A stretch of DNA of 64,000 nt, from the NCBI GenBank assembly GCA_017163975.1, contig JAFFSR010000249.1, positions 2,838,001 to 2,902,000 of the forward strand, in the 5' to 3' direction. Positions 1 through 11,756 of this stretch are shown here, piece after piece (within the stretch, counting starts at the first letter, position 1; each line of letters begins with the position of its first letter). A program made the position numbers and the translations under genes. The notes beneath the pieces are model-generated. The model made no database searches, was not told the DNA's origin, and saw only the letters and a program-made list of their open reading frames with translations. This stretch comes from Anastatus disparis (Eukaryota; Arthropoda; Insecta; Hymenoptera; Eupelmidae).

Positions 1-287
1 TTTTAAACTACCAAAGCTTTTTTGATGCAATAAGGCTTAAATTGAAGCTCTGAAATTGTACTTTCTTCAATTCTCTATACATTTTTCTGTAAAAGTTTTA
101 GTTGTTTAATTATTGAAGTTCTTATTCAAGTTCTTCTTTTCTCTATATTTTCGAAGAAATGTCTATATCTCCGTCTATAGGGCCTATTAGCACAAAAGAA
201 AAAATACGGGTTCATTTTTTTTCACCAAAGAATCATATCTTGCAGTTTCAGCCAAATCCGTTTCTCGGAGGTCAAATACTCTTCTTG
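1..287. mobile_element. 3' part of a TTA-flanked foldback MITE (copy A)
   Basis: The window opens inside a copy of the element that is complete at 5012-5606. The two share a long alignable stretch, including the phrases around 150-200 (TCGAAGAAATG, AGCACAAAAGAAAAAA) and the terminal block GAGGTCAAATACTC. The copy ends at CTTCTTG, followed by TAA. It is non-coding. The two copies flank the 5' half of the broken Helitron, so both probably inserted into it independently. Confidence 0.7.
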
Positions 288-969
288 TAAGTGAGGTCAC
301 AAACTATTAGGAAAAAACTCACAAATGCATTTATTGGCAGACCAAAAAAAGATCATGGAAATGTATCTTAAAAAAAAGAATTCGAATCATGATACAATTT
401 TGATGAAAATTGACAATGACATTTCAGATATAAATTTTTTAAAACCAGATAATAATAAGATGGAAATGGATGATATCCACTTAAATTATAACGATGATAA
501 AATTAGGACTGTTAAGATTAAATTAAATGAAAAAAAAAGAATCAAAAGAAATAGATGAAAAAGAAGCTTTATTTGTAACAGGACTTAAGAGCATGACGAA
601 GCTACCCTCCTTCTAATAATATTTCTAATCCTAACTTATGAATAAACGATGCGTTTAATTGAGTTTTTTTGCTACAAAGTAAAAATTTGTAAGATTAAAC
701 TCTAGTGCAAACAACTCAAGAAATCCACCAAAATATTATACATATAAAGTTATAATAAAAACTTTCTATATATCGTATTTTAAGGTTAGGTTTATCGAGT
801 TTGATTTCTAATTTCCAATCCGAACTCATAAAAAAATAACAAGTCCAAATGATTTTTTATTTTAACAAATATTATTGTATTAGTATAGCTTTAGTGCAAA
901 CGAGTCATTATGATTGTTAAATTTATTAATTTAAAAAGATATTGATAAAATAAAGAAAGCAAAACTCAA
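288..969. other. Gene-poor AT-rich leader of the Helitron
   Basis: Only a short Lys/Asn-rich open frame (325-558) is present, and it has no recognisable domain. The strong A bias of the plus strand matches the following Helitron N-terminal repeats, so this may be decayed upstream Helitron sequence. Nothing else is identifiable. Confidence 0.4.
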
Positions 970-1560
970 TTGCTGCAGCTCCGACATCCCGTTAATAGGA
1001 AAATGGTAACAGAACAATCACATAAATATAAAAAAATTTTAGAAGAAGACATTATTATGGGAATGCAAGAAGAAAAAAGTAATGATAATCTAGAATTAAT
1101 ACGTGTTCAAGAAACTTTACGTAAGAAAAAAGCTTATATGAACATAAAAAAGGACAACCAAATAAATATAAACAGAAATTAGAAAATACTAAGATAACGA
1201 AATGACAATTCAAGGAAACAATGAGTACTGATAAATTGGAACAAACACGTGCAAATGAGGCTTTACGTAAGAAAGAAGCTTATATACAAATTAAAGAAAA
1301 ATAAAACAGAAAAATATTAAGAAAAATTAGAAAATACTAAGATAACAAAATTGGAATTCAAGGAAAAAATGAGTATTGATGAATTCGAACAAATACGTGC
1401 GAATGAAACTTTACGTAAATAGAAGATTATATAAAAATTAAAGAAAAACAATCCAATAAATATAAAGAAAAATTAAAAAATAGTAAAATAACAAAAATAA
1501 AATCAAAGATAAAAAAGGGTACTGTAACGGTTATTTTACCCGTTTCAAAAAAAAGAATTA
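970..1560 (+). pseudogene. Charged N-terminal repeat region of a Helitron protein
   Basis: Three degenerate copies of a roughly 145 bp unit are visible. Each contains a phrase of the type ETLRKKKAY or ANEALRKKEAY (around 1105, 1250 and 1400), followed by a Lys-rich stretch ending in a KLENTKITK-like phrase. Many animal Helitron proteins carry Arg/Lys-rich repeats of the RANET type upstream of the Rep domain, and these copies resemble them. Stops interrupt the repeats (for example after LRK near 1420), so the region is not functional. It lies upstream and in the same orientation as the Rep remnants at 2784-5008. The assignment depends on position and the ANETLR-like motif and is moderately secure. 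Confidence 0.5.
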
Positions 1561-1667
1561 GCTATTAATTAAATATTATTTTTTGCTAAGTCTTTAAATT
1601 TTACTATTTACGGAGTTGCTGAAAACTATCATAAATATGTTAAATTTTACGTAACAAACTCCGATTG

Positions 1668-2630
1668 TGTTAGCTAGTCAATCCTATTGATAAACGACAG
1701 AATCTTATGCTATATACTTGTCGCTTGCTGCACACATTGCATCTCTCTCTCTCTTACTTAATCGAGAGACGTGTTGCCGGTAGCGCAGTTTTCCTTCGTG
1801 AGGCAGGTTCAAAATTGAGTTTTATTAAACTACTTAATGTAACTAGAATGATTAATCTATACCTGCTCACAAGGACCGCGGAGGCGTCAGGGTAAGCGAT
1901 AAGAACAGGTTACTTCTGATAAGGCTTGTAACTAAAGTAAAGTATTAAATTTGTATTAACGTAAAACATATAACATTTATTAGAGATAATTAAGCTACAA
2001 TTGGAAGTGAAGAAAAAATGTAGATATGTAGTTAAGTATGTATAATGCGCGTTAAACTTTGGCTTTTATAAGCCTCATAACTTGACTTGACAGAAGTCAA
2101 ATAGAGAAGCAAATATGAGGGAGAGAGACGTCGCGAACTAAAACGTCGCTGATCGGTTATGCAACCGAAAATACACTTTTCAACCGAACAAGTATCTCTC
2201 GAGGAGGAGACACTCGTGTATGCTGCAATAAGTCCTACTTACAATAACGCACTGGCCAGTTAACACTACTTCCTTACGTACACGTAATACTCACTAGCTC
2301 GTTATCGGAACTTCCCCTCTGTACGTAGACGATACGTAGATGCTCTCAAGTGGATCGGTAGGCCACACCACGGGTTGATTTGGATAGCTGCTCGCACAAA
2401 ATCGCTGGCCGCTTAGACGCGCACGAAGCGGCCACAAAGCAATTAGTAAAATCCTAAATATTGTAGTGAGCAAACTAAATGAAATACCGCAGTCTATTTA
2501 CACTAGCAACTGGTATTTTCGAGAAATTAATTCGTATTATACACGATGAATTATATTCTATACTTGAATACCGAACCACCTGGCAAAACTTATTCTTGAA
2601 TAATAGCACAGCGCAGGCCTAATGCTAACA
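1668..2630. mobile_element. Possible solo LTR or LTR-like insertion
   Basis: The segment begins TGTTAGC and ends GCTAACA, a perfect 7 bp terminal inverted repeat of the TG...CA type, and is 963 bp long. It is clearly more GC-rich than its flanks and has no coding potential, as expected for an LTR. It sits between two parts of the Helitron. I could not find a matching target duplication (left flank ends CGATTG, right flank begins AAGTTA), so the call is tentative. It could be a non-LTR insertion with chance termini. Confidence 0.35.
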
Positions 2631-2783
2631 AAGTTATTGATAAAACAATAAAGGGCAAGCTAGAAAAAATTAAAGAAATTAAATGGAAAAATATTAACTG
2701 AAGAAATTAATTCGAAACTGATTATTTGTATAGCAAATATATATTTCGATGAAAATCTCATATCTGAAAATAACATTGGTTTC

Positions 2784-5008
2784 ATGACAAATACGTGTGT
2801 TTATTGTGATGCGAAATATTTTGCTTTTGAAATTACTAAAAGTAACGATTTTTCCAATTTTTGTCATGAAGGTAAAAATATATAGAAAATATATATATAG
2901 AAAATCCTCCTTACCCAGAACTATTGAAATTTTTATCAACTAAATTAACGGAAGAAATTATTGATTTTCGACGAAATGTTAGGTTGTACAATGATGCTTT
3001 AGCATTCGCAAGTTTTGGTGCCAATTTTGATACATTACCAAGTAAAGGACCACAAGTTATTAGAATATGTGGACACATTTACCATAATGTATATGCGTTA
3101 CATCCTAATAGAGATGAAGCACGTAAATAAAGACAATTATATATTTTAGATAATAAAATGGCACCGATTGAACGGAATAAGTTTAATATAAATTTAACAT
3201 TATTAAAACATTTAGATATCCTGATAAGAGACATTAACCCTTATGCTAAGGCCTATAAAAAGATGCATAAAGTAGAAGAAAAAGAATTACAACAATGTGC
3301 AAAAATCTATTGTCCTCCAAGAACTATTACCATGTCTATCGTCCGCAATAATAATTTGGATAAAAATAGGTATAATCTACCTATCTATAATGAAAATGCA
3401 ATAGTATATGTTGGAGAAGACGATCTTCCTCCCATTGAACGTGATATTGTCATTTACTCTACGTATGATATACCAATTAGTATACCAACAATTAGCAAAC
3501 ACACAGATCCTATGACATATCCGCTTATTCATCCTAATGGTGGTTTTTGATAAATGCCAAATATGAAAAGTAAATTTAGAAAATCTAATATTTCAAATTT
3601 AAAATTTTATAATTCTAGATTTAGTGTTAGAAATAAATTCAATCCATTCCTTAATATGGGAAAATTATCTCAACAGTTCATTGTTGATGTGTTTGTAAAA
3701 GTTGAAACCTCTAGATTATATTTCATACGAAAAAATCAAAACGTATTAAGAAGTGATTGTTACAAAGGTGTTATGGACTATTTACAAAACATAATAAATT
3801 AGACTCTTCAGAAATTGCAAAAATGGTAATATTACCGTCAAACTTTACAGGAAGTCCACGATTTTTAAAATAAAATGACATCGACTTAATGACACTTGAA
3901 AATCATCATGGTAAACCTGACCTTTTTGTAACTATGACCTGTAACCCACATTGAAAAGAAATAACTGAAAACTTGGAACTTTATGAAAATGCAATAGATA
4001 GACCAGATATTATAACAAAAGTATTTTATCAAAAAGTAGAAGAATTTAAAAATTCAGTAGTGAAATAGAAAATATTAGGAAAATGTACTGCATATAGTTA
4101 TGTAATTGAATTTCAAAAACGAGGATCACCGCATATGCATATGTTGTTACTCTTAGATAAAAATGATAAATTGGACATTCCCGAAAAAGTTGATAAAATA
4201 ATAAGTGGAGAAATCCTAAATAGAGATATTTATCCAAAATTATATAGTATTGTTTAACAATTTATAATACGCAGTCCCTGTGGTATGTAAAATATAAATT
4301 GTCCGTGTATGGATAAAAATACGAAACAATGTACTTAAAATATCCCAAAAACATTTAATAATACAACAACATTTAAATCCAATGGATATTCACTATACAA
4401 ACGTAAAAATGATGGCGTCAAAATAATTCTCAAAAATGAATTTACAGAAAGAATTGCAGATAATGGATTTGTTGTTCCTTATAATCCTTACTTATTATTG
4501 AAATTTAATGCACACACAAACGTAGAAGTTTGTGCCACTGTACACTGCATTAAATATTTATTCAAATACTATTATAAAGGTCATGATTGTGCATACATTA
4601 ATATACATCAAGTAAATGTGGTTTTTAAATCACAAAAATAAATACACTTTTCAAAATGACAATCGTGAAAATGTTGAATATGAATATGACGAAATCTAAC
4701 AATACATTAATACACGATATTGATGTCCACCTGAAGCAATGCACAGATTATTAAAATATCTTTCACATGTTATTTCACATACTATACAACGTCTAAGCGT
4801 TTATGAAGATAATCAACAAAACGTATTTTTAAAAGAATGAAAAGAAAAAATGATCATGCAAAAAATGTGGGAACAACATTAACAGAATATTTTGAACTGA
4901 ATAGAGAAGATTTTGAAGCACGACATTACTTGTATTCAGAAATACCAAATTTTTATACATCTGATAAAAAACTGTAAAAGTGGAATAAAAAAAAAAGAAA
5001 ACCAATAC
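2784..5008 (+). pseudogene. Helitron Rep (HUH) endonuclease region, broken
   Basis: This is the N-terminal and Rep part of a Helitron RepHel protein, which nicks and rejoins DNA in rolling-circle transposition. A Cys-rich segment (CVYCDAKYF...FCHEGKN, 2784-2885) is followed by the LYNDALAFASFGAN block (from 2924) and the GKLSQQFIVDVFVKVE block (around 3654). The HUH-type motif is GSPHMHMLL near 4125-4150, and the tyrosine motif is YLFKYYYKG near 4555-4580. All are in order, but in shifting frames with several stops. Helitron Rep motifs normally read HxHxxL and YxxKY, which this matches. The coding sequence is cut at 5009-5609 by a MITE and resumes at 5610. It is certainly a Helitron and certainly dead. 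Confidence 0.9.
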
Positions 5009-5011
5009 TTA

Positions 5012-5606
5012 TAAGGCGAGTATTTGACCTCCGGGAAACAGGTTTGGCTGAAACTGCAGGATATGATTCTTTGATGAAAAAAAATGAACCCGTTTTTATT
5101 TCTTTTGTGCCAATAGGCCCTATAGGCGGAGATATAGAAAATATAAAGAAAAGAAGCATTTAAAAGTACTTTAATGGCTAAACAACTAAAAATTTTACAG
5201 GAAAATGTATGAAAAATAGAAAAAAGTACAAGTTAAGAGCTTCAATTTTTTATTAATATTTTCAGTACGTAACGTACGATCAAATTTTTACCCTATTTCG
5301 TTAGCATTTTTTAATCGCCTGTAACTTTTGAACCATATGAGCTTTTTTAATGCAACAAAGCTTAAATTAAAGTTTTTAACCTGTACTCTCTTTTTTCATA
5401 CAATTTTCTGTAAGAGTTTTAGTTGTTCAGTTATTCAAGTTCTTATAAAGACTTCTTTCCCCTAAATTTTCGAAGAAATGTTTATATCTCTGTCTATGGG
5501 GCCCATTAGCACAAAAGAAAAAACACGGGTTCATTTTTTTTAATCAAAAGATCATATTCTGAAGTTCCAGCCAAATCCGTTTCCCAGAGGTCAAATACTC
5601 TCCTTG
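5012..5606. mobile_element. Foldback MITE (copy B) with TTA target duplication
   Basis: The 595 bp element has terminal inverted repeats that start TAAGGCGAGTATTTGACCTC and extend imperfectly for about 100 bp. TTA occurs on both sides (5009-5011 and 5607-5609). Removing the element and one TTA rejoins two neighbouring Helitron helicase-family blocks. A 3 bp TTA/TAA duplication is typical of PIF/Harbinger elements, but no transposase is present, so that placement is an inference. Confidence 0.75.
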
Positions 5607-5609
5607 TTA

Positions 5610-6090
5610 GTAGAATGCACTTAGTTAGTCCTAAAGATAGAGAACGTTATTTCATTAGGTTATTACTATTACATGTTGAAGGAGCCACATCTTTTGAAGC
5701 TTTGCGTACTGTTAATAATGTAATGTACAATTCGTTTTATGAGGCAGCTATGTCAAAAGAATTAATGAATGAAGATGAAGAATGAGATAGATGCTTGGAA
5801 AAAGCATCTTCAACAGAATTCCTTTATGCTGTTTATGAATTATTTGCTTTCATTTGCGTTTTTCATAATCCTATAAATGCACAAGATTTATATGAAAAAT
5901 ATAAAGATAAGTTATACCACCCCAAATACGAAAAAATATCGGTGAAAATCTTAGATTGAATGTTATTAAAAATAATTTACAAGTCAATGGATTTTCTTTA
6001 AACGATTTTAATTTACCTAAAATAAGCACATTCATAGAAGAAGATAATAATCAAACAATTTCAAATCATTATAATAATATTCTTTGTTAA
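5610..6090 (+). pseudogene. Helitron helicase, N-terminal part
   Basis: The frame resumes with MHLVSPKDRERYFIRLLLLH and GATSFEALRTVN, hallmark phrases of the Helitron helicase before its ATPase core. It then reads through YEKYKDKLYH to a NDFNLPKI phrase near 6000. In-frame stops occur, for example after NEDEE. The next helicase part is at 10809, so about 4.7 kb has been inserted between. A perfect hairpin, AGTCCTGG-CTTGCA-CCAGGACT, lies at 6091-6112 just after the coding end. Confidence 0.88.
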
Positions 6091-7347
6091 GTCCTGGCTT
6101 GCACCAGGACTAAATAAAAGTGAATATGTTATTTATTTAATTTATATATGAATTATGTTTTTTTGAAATATTTGACTTATTTATAAAAATGTAGTCATTA
6201 AGATAAAGATGTATGAATCTAGTGGTGGAAAAGCTCCCCCAATATTTAATTAAGTGAAATCGCTCTCACTATTGAAAATTACTAAAGGATACTTTCAAAT
6301 AAAGAGTTTATTAAATAATTATATATTCTTACCTTGTAGCATTTCTTAGTAGATTGGTGCTGGGTACAGGCAGACGAATGAATAGGCACGATATGAAAAT
6401 ATATAGATCCTCGAGGTTTATTAATGTCTTTTGAACACTTTTAATACAATAGATTTTTATAAGCGTATATAATTTAATAATCGATTTATGTATATGGGTG
6501 CAATTCCAAAAATCGAAAATGGGTGTTTATATATAATAACTTTTTATGTAAATAATATGTACGTGTCTAAACCCAACAGTTAGCTAGTAACAATCCTAAT
6601 CAACTTTTTCAACCATTAAAACTTTGATTAAATGACTAATCCAAAGGAATAAATAAGAAAAACAAACAAAAATGTCCTCGTGTCACGTGTCCGGAGCGTA
6701 CAACTATTTTGTTTTCAAAATAAAAAGTATCTAAATACATAGTTATTAAAATTTTACTGTAATGATTTCTGAAGATTTTTAAATAAACAATCGAATGGTG
6801 GGGTATAGAAATACAACAACTTAATAAAATGTATTCAAAACTGACGTCAAAGCTACGACAATTTTTTTGTCCTCGTGTCACACTTTTAATAGTTTATCGT
6901 GAAAATCACTTAAGAAGTCAAATAATTAGAGCTAAATATCGTCAAATATAAAAATTAATATGTATTTTAGTAATTAAAAGAGTTATTGATATAAAAGGTT
7001 TTATATATGGTGAGAAAATATATTTAAATCAAACCATAAAAAAACGTACCTTTTCTAATGTCTTCGTGTAACGCTAATTTTCTTAACGAAAAAAAATCTA
7101 ATCAGGATTTGGACTACGGAAAAAGAAAGAAGGCTTTAAGAGCTTTAAATTGACTGTGAAATATATTTGTTATTACTCTCCAAGTAATCACTTTCAATGT
7201 ATACAAAAGAAAAAAAATGTCCTCGTGTCACACTTTATAAGTTTATTTGCATTTACACATGATATATTTCCAAAATTGAAATACAGCTCACCCATTATTG
7301 TTCTCTTCTTATTTATAGTATTGATAAAATATTGAAAATATCAAGTG
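6091..7347. repeat. AT-rich insert with a repeated TGTCCTCGTGTCAC box
   Basis: There is no gene here. From 6640 the sequence carries four copies of a TGTCCTCGTGTCACACTTT-like box, at about 6673, 6869, 7060 (diverged) and 7219, in otherwise dissimilar AT-rich DNA. The spacings are about 196, 191 and 159 bp. The interval belongs to the material that separates the two Helitron helicase halves. Confidence 0.5.
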
Positions 7348-8612
7348 AAAGGGTATCCTGGGTTAAGATAGGCGAAATGCCCCCAATTTTTTTTTCGGTT
7401 CAAAATAGGATAAAAGCATTTGTTTAGGCACAAAATGAAGAGTTAGGGTGGTCCGCGGATCTAAATAATTTTTCCCCTAGCTAGGGACCCTAAAAACCTC
7501 ATTTTTCACGTTTTATTTTATATTTCGCGTTCTAATTAACGAAACGACTTGAAAATTTATATGAGTATAGTTTATCTCACTACTTTTAAGTATATTTTTT
7601 TGCTAAGTAATCAGAGGTTAACATAACCTCAAAAAACATCATTCAATATTTAAAATGCAATTTTGACCATGTAGATAGATTGGAACAGCAATTATTTTTA
7701 TTTTATCTTATAGAGCGGAAAAAAATACAAATTTTTTATATTTTCGTCGATTCGATTCTACTGGCGCGCCATGTTGAAAAATGAGAAAAACCATTTTTCG
7801 CTGATTTAAGCACTAAAATACAGAATTTTGTTTTTTGTTCTTGCGACCTAATAGCTGAAAACAACTCTTCACAACATATTATGTGATTATATTTTAGTGG
7901 AATTTTTTTCTTTTAATTCAGAGCCCAACGTAACCTAAAAAGAAATTACTCGCTCTTCAAAATGCGATTTTAATCACTTAGATGAGCCGGAGCACAAAAT
8001 TCAATTTACTAATCTTGAAAATACAGAATCATCAATATTGGGTTATTGTTCAGAAGAAAAAAGCAGAGAATGATATATTTTATTGCAAAGTATCTGTGTG
8101 AATTTTTGCAGATTTTTCCGTAAAGTGCACCACCTTCAAAAACTCAAATAACCCTATTTTTGGCCATTTTTAGCGATTTGCGGTCATTCAAAGAGCGCCA
8201 AAAGCAAAAATCAGCCTAACTTTGATTTAAAATGATTTAATTATATCAGTCAGATTGGACAAGATTCACCGGTGCAACCTCTTAATATAAAAATGTCGAT
8301 TTTTTTTATAATAAAAAATTGATTGCTCTTGCTCATTGAATGCTCTTTGAATGACCGTAAAATCGCTAAAAATGGCCAAAAATAGGGTTTTCCGAGTTTT
8401 TGAAAGTGGCGCACCTCACGGAAAAATCTGCAAAAATTCACACAGATACTTTGCAATAAAATATATCATTCTCTGCTGTTCTCTTCAGAACAATAACCCA
8501 ATATTGATAATTCTGTATTTTCAAGATTAGTAAATTGAATTTTGTGCTCCGGCTCATCTAAGTGATTAAAATCGCATTTTGAAGAGCGAGTAGTTTTTTT
8601 TTAGGTTACGTT

Positions 8613-9807
8613 CCCAACAAGCAAACGGTGTCAAAGAGAGAATTAAAAAATAATTCTTTATGTATACTTTCGTAAACGGAAGTATCAATAAAGAATTCTT
8701 AATAATTGCTTTGTTTATTCCCGAATGTCCGACCACTTTAGTTTTTAAAGTATTCACAAAGTATTCTTAAACAATTCTTTTGATTAAATCACATTCTCAA
8801 AATACTTTTTTTAATCATCAAATTATAAATAATCCTTCTATTTTACATGATTATGAAAAACAAAAAATGTTATAATTGATTAAAAATAAGCTATTAAATT
8901 AAAAAAAAAAAAAAAAAATTATTTGTTCGAGATTCGAACCACGGTTCTTGAGGATGTCAAACAAAATAAAAAAAACTGTTGCCCATGACTTAGCCTACTT
9001 GGCTACCAACTCATCTGTTAATAAATTCTCGAAACTTATACATGTTCATTGGTATAAGCATAAGCAATGTTAGTAAATTTGTTAATTAATTATTCATGGT
9101 TAATAATATTAGCCAAACTACATTTTTATTTGAATAATTCAAGTAAAAATTCATTAAATATTCAAGAGATACCTTAATTTAATAAAAGAAATTTTTTGTG
9201 AAGTCATGGTTGATTTAATTTAAATTGAAGAATGTTTAGATTTAGATATTTGTTTAAATTCTCAAAATGAGAATTTATTTAAAACACACTTAAAATATTT
9301 ATATATTTTGTTTCATAAAATGTTAACGATTTTTTCGTTTGAAATAGATAAAAAATATTTAAATTATTGAATGATTAATTAAATTGAATTTTTACAATTT
9401 ATAAAATTATCAGGAATTTCAAGTTTTCAATTTTGAATTTCATGAAAATCAAAATTAAAAATGATTTTAAAACAATCTGAAAAGCGATAAAATATCCATT
9501 ACATCTTTCGATTTTCGAAAGTGACTAAGTTACTAGGAAATCAGTGTTTCAAAAGTAAACTTTTTGACTACTTTATGAATACTTTGGATTATGATTACTT
9601 TTTCAAAAAAGAATTCTTTATGAATACTTTCTTAACCCTTTTAAAATATTTATAAAGATACGTTGAAGAGTTATTTTTTATTTAATTTTTGTGGAAGAAT
9701 ACTTTGTGAATATTTTATGAATACTTTATTAATATATTTTATTAACTTCAGAGCGGACATTCGTGAATTCTTAAAGAATTCTTTTTTCCAGATGTGTGCT
9801 TATTGGG
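8613..9807. mobile_element. Insertion in the right arm of F1 (CCCAAYAAGCAMAC ends)
   Basis: The 1195 bp element has 14 bp ends, CCCAACAAGCAAAC and (reverse complement) CCCAATAAGCACAC. TT lies on both sides (8611-8612, 9808-9809). The left arm of F1 shows the uninterrupted sequence, in which ACGTTGGGCTC reads through, so the 2-bp duplication is supported by an empty site. Subterminal DNA is full of GAATACTTT and AAGAATTCTT motifs in both orientations. It also contains a tRNA-like unit (8905-9030). Confidence 0.75.
8905..9030 (-). ncRNA. tRNA-like Pol III unit (SINE head or tRNA pseudogene)
   Basis: On the minus strand there is an A-box-like stretch (TAGCCAAGTAGG, around 8993-9005). It is followed about 60 bases later by a B box, GGTTCGAATCTC (8928-8939). 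Immediately downstream is a T run of about 18 (8900-8918), which would terminate Pol III. The acceptor stem does not close convincingly, so this looks like a tRNA-derived SINE head or a decayed tRNA rather than a working tRNA gene. Confidence 0.5.
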
Positions 9808-10388
9808 TTGGGCTCTGAATTAAAAGAAAAAAATTCCACTAAAATATAATCACATAATATGTTGTGAAGAGTTGTTTTCAGCTATTAGGTCGCAAGAACA
9901 AAAAACAAAATGCTGTATTTTAGTGCTTAAATCAGCGAAAAATGGTTTTTCTCATTTTTCAACATGGCGCACCAGTAGAATCGAATCGACGAAAATATAA
10001 AAAATTTGTATTTTTTTCCGCTCTATAAGATAAAATAGAAATAATTGCTGTTCCAATCTATCTACATGGTCAAAATTGCATTTTAAATATTGAATGATGT
10101 TTTTTGAGGTTATGTTGACCTCTGATTACTTAGCAAAAAAATATACTTAAAAGTAGTGAGATAAACTATACTCATATAAATTTTCAAGTCGTTTCATTAA
10201 TTAGAACGCGAGATATAAAATAAAACGTGAAAAATGGGGTTTTTAGGGTCCCTAGCTAGGGGAAAAATTATTTAGATCCGCGGACCACCCTAATTCTTCA
10301 TTTTGTGCCTAAACAAATGCTTTTATCCTATTTTGAACCGAAAAAAAAATTGGGGGCATTTCGTCTATCTTAACCCAGGATACCCTTT

Positions 10389-10808
10389 AGGAATTTTTTT
10401 TTTTAGTTTTTACAAAACATGATTTTGACTACTTTTTGAATTACACCCATATGTAGTATTAACAATTGCTTTTGAAATATAGAACTTGACGGACAGTGTT
10501 AACTTGTTACCAATAAGAAGCCCGGGGTAATGTCCGTTTTTCAATGGTTTCAATTTGGTTTTCATACTCATATTTGTTTATAAGATTTATTATCTTTTAC
10601 GTTAATTTTTATTTATAAATTTTCTTAAATTTTCATAATATGTTTCGTAATGGTTTTTTAGGGTTCATTTAGAAATTTTGAAACATACGTTTCGATTCTT
10701 TTCTTATGATCTACTTAATTTCGCTTAATAATGAAATAATGCAACTGTTCAATAACTGAAGAATTTTGATTTACAAATGTTAATAAAAAAGATACGCTTA
10801 TGACGTAA
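10389..10808. other. Non-coding AT-rich sequence between F1 and the Helitron helicase
   Basis: No gene or clear repeat is seen. A short ACACCCATAT phrase near 10440 is the inverse of ATATGGGTGCA near 6490. This hints that 6.2-10.5 kb may be one larger insertion that carries F1, but I could not define its ends. Confidence 0.35.
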
Positions 10809-11744
10809 CATCTTAATGAATTAGAAATGAAAATAAATTCTTTAAATAATTATCAAAGGCAAATATTCAACTCTACTATAAAAAGTTTAAACAACCAAAG
10901 TAAAGAAAAATATATTTTTATAGATCGACCAGATGGAAGTGGAAAAAGTTATTTACTTAAGAGCAGGCTGGATTCACTGTCCTTGTCTAATTGAGATTTT
11001 GTTTAGTTACTCAAGTATTGATCGGTGTATCTGCAAATTGAAGGTTGAGTACAATAGATATTATTATTGTAAATATGTATGCACAAGAAAAAAAAATCTA
11101 TCGCTTTGTTTTTGAGAAAAGTAAGGAACGCGAAAATATTATGAACATAAACTTTTACTTCGGCGTTCCTTACTTTTCTCAAAAACAAAACGGTAGAATT
11201 TTTTTTCTTGTGCATAGATGTTCATAATAATAATATCTATTGCGCTCAACCTTTAATTTGAAGATACTTCGATTAATTCCTGAGTAAATAACAAAAAACT
11301 CAATTGTTACTCGGTCGGTATCAGATTCTACTCCAGTCTGGTCTCAATGTTTTAATAGCTTATTTCAAATATCATACTATACATTATTTAAGTGTAGCTT
11401 GGACAGGTATAGCAGCGAATTCATTTGTCGATGGAAAAACTGTACATACAACATTCAAACTACCGTTAAATATAATAGATTGCACAACTTGTAATGTTAA
11501 GCCTAATTCTGCAGAAGGCAAACAATTAAAGGGAACACAAATAATTATTTGGGATGAAATATCCATGACTTCAAAATTTGCTTTTGAAGCAGTTGATTGT
11601 CTTTTTCAAGATTCATGCGATGTGAACCAACCCTTTGGCGGTAAAACTGTAATTGTATCAGGAGATTTCAGGCAAACATTACCAATTATACATGGAAATC
11701 GTATGAATATTATTGAAAATTCAGTTAAATTTAGTTTATTATGA
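10809..11744 (+). pseudogene. Helitron helicase ATPase core (Pif1-like), broken
   Basis: This is the C-terminal SF1B (Pif1-family) helicase of the Helitron. The Walker A motif is FIDRPDGSGKSYL near 10915-10955 (usual form GPGGTGKT). After a 0.3 kb foldback (10989-11306) come the VAWTGIAANSF and HTTFKLPLN blocks, the Walker B motif IIWDEISM (about 11547-11570) and motif III, VSGDFRQTLPII (about 11660-11690). The C-terminal motifs are missing, and the sequence ends in a short-unit repeat at 11750. Stops and frameshifts show that it is inactive. Confidence 0.9.
10989..11306. mobile_element. 0.3 kb foldback inside the helicase
   Basis: Two arms pair over about 140 bp, starting at AATTGAG on the left and its complement CTCAATT on the right. 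The loop of about 25 bp is centred near 11150, and the inner stem (GTTTTTGAGAAAAGTAAGGA with its partner) is close to perfect. It splits the helicase between the Walker A block and the GIAAN block. No target duplication was resolved. Confidence 0.65.
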
Positions 11745-11756
11745 CAGAATTTGGAG

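Larger units (their letters stand above)
7348..10388. mobile_element. Large palindromic element F1 (AAAGGGTATCC ends)
   Basis: The outer ends are perfect inverted repeats beginning AAAGGGTATCCTGGGTTAAG. The arms pair as 7348-7917 with 9810-10388, and 7918-8235 with about 8290-8612. Without the 1.2 kb insertion at 8613-9807 the element is about 1.84 kb and almost wholly palindromic, with a spacer of roughly 50 bp near 8250. It has no coding capacity. The end block GTTAAGATAGG..AAATGCCC and an internal ATTCGATTCT...AAAAACCATTTTT block are shared with F3 at 33445-37076, so the two are relatives. Confidence 0.85.

Noticed and set aside
2694..2939. Minus-strand frame over the Helitron Rep N terminus
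   Set aside because: It is the antisense of the recognisable Cys-rich Helitron segment (2784-2885) and has no domain of its own.
9800..10400. Separate element at 9.8-10.4 kb
   Set aside because: It is the displaced right arm of F1. It pairs with 7348-7917 once the 8613-9807 insertion is removed.
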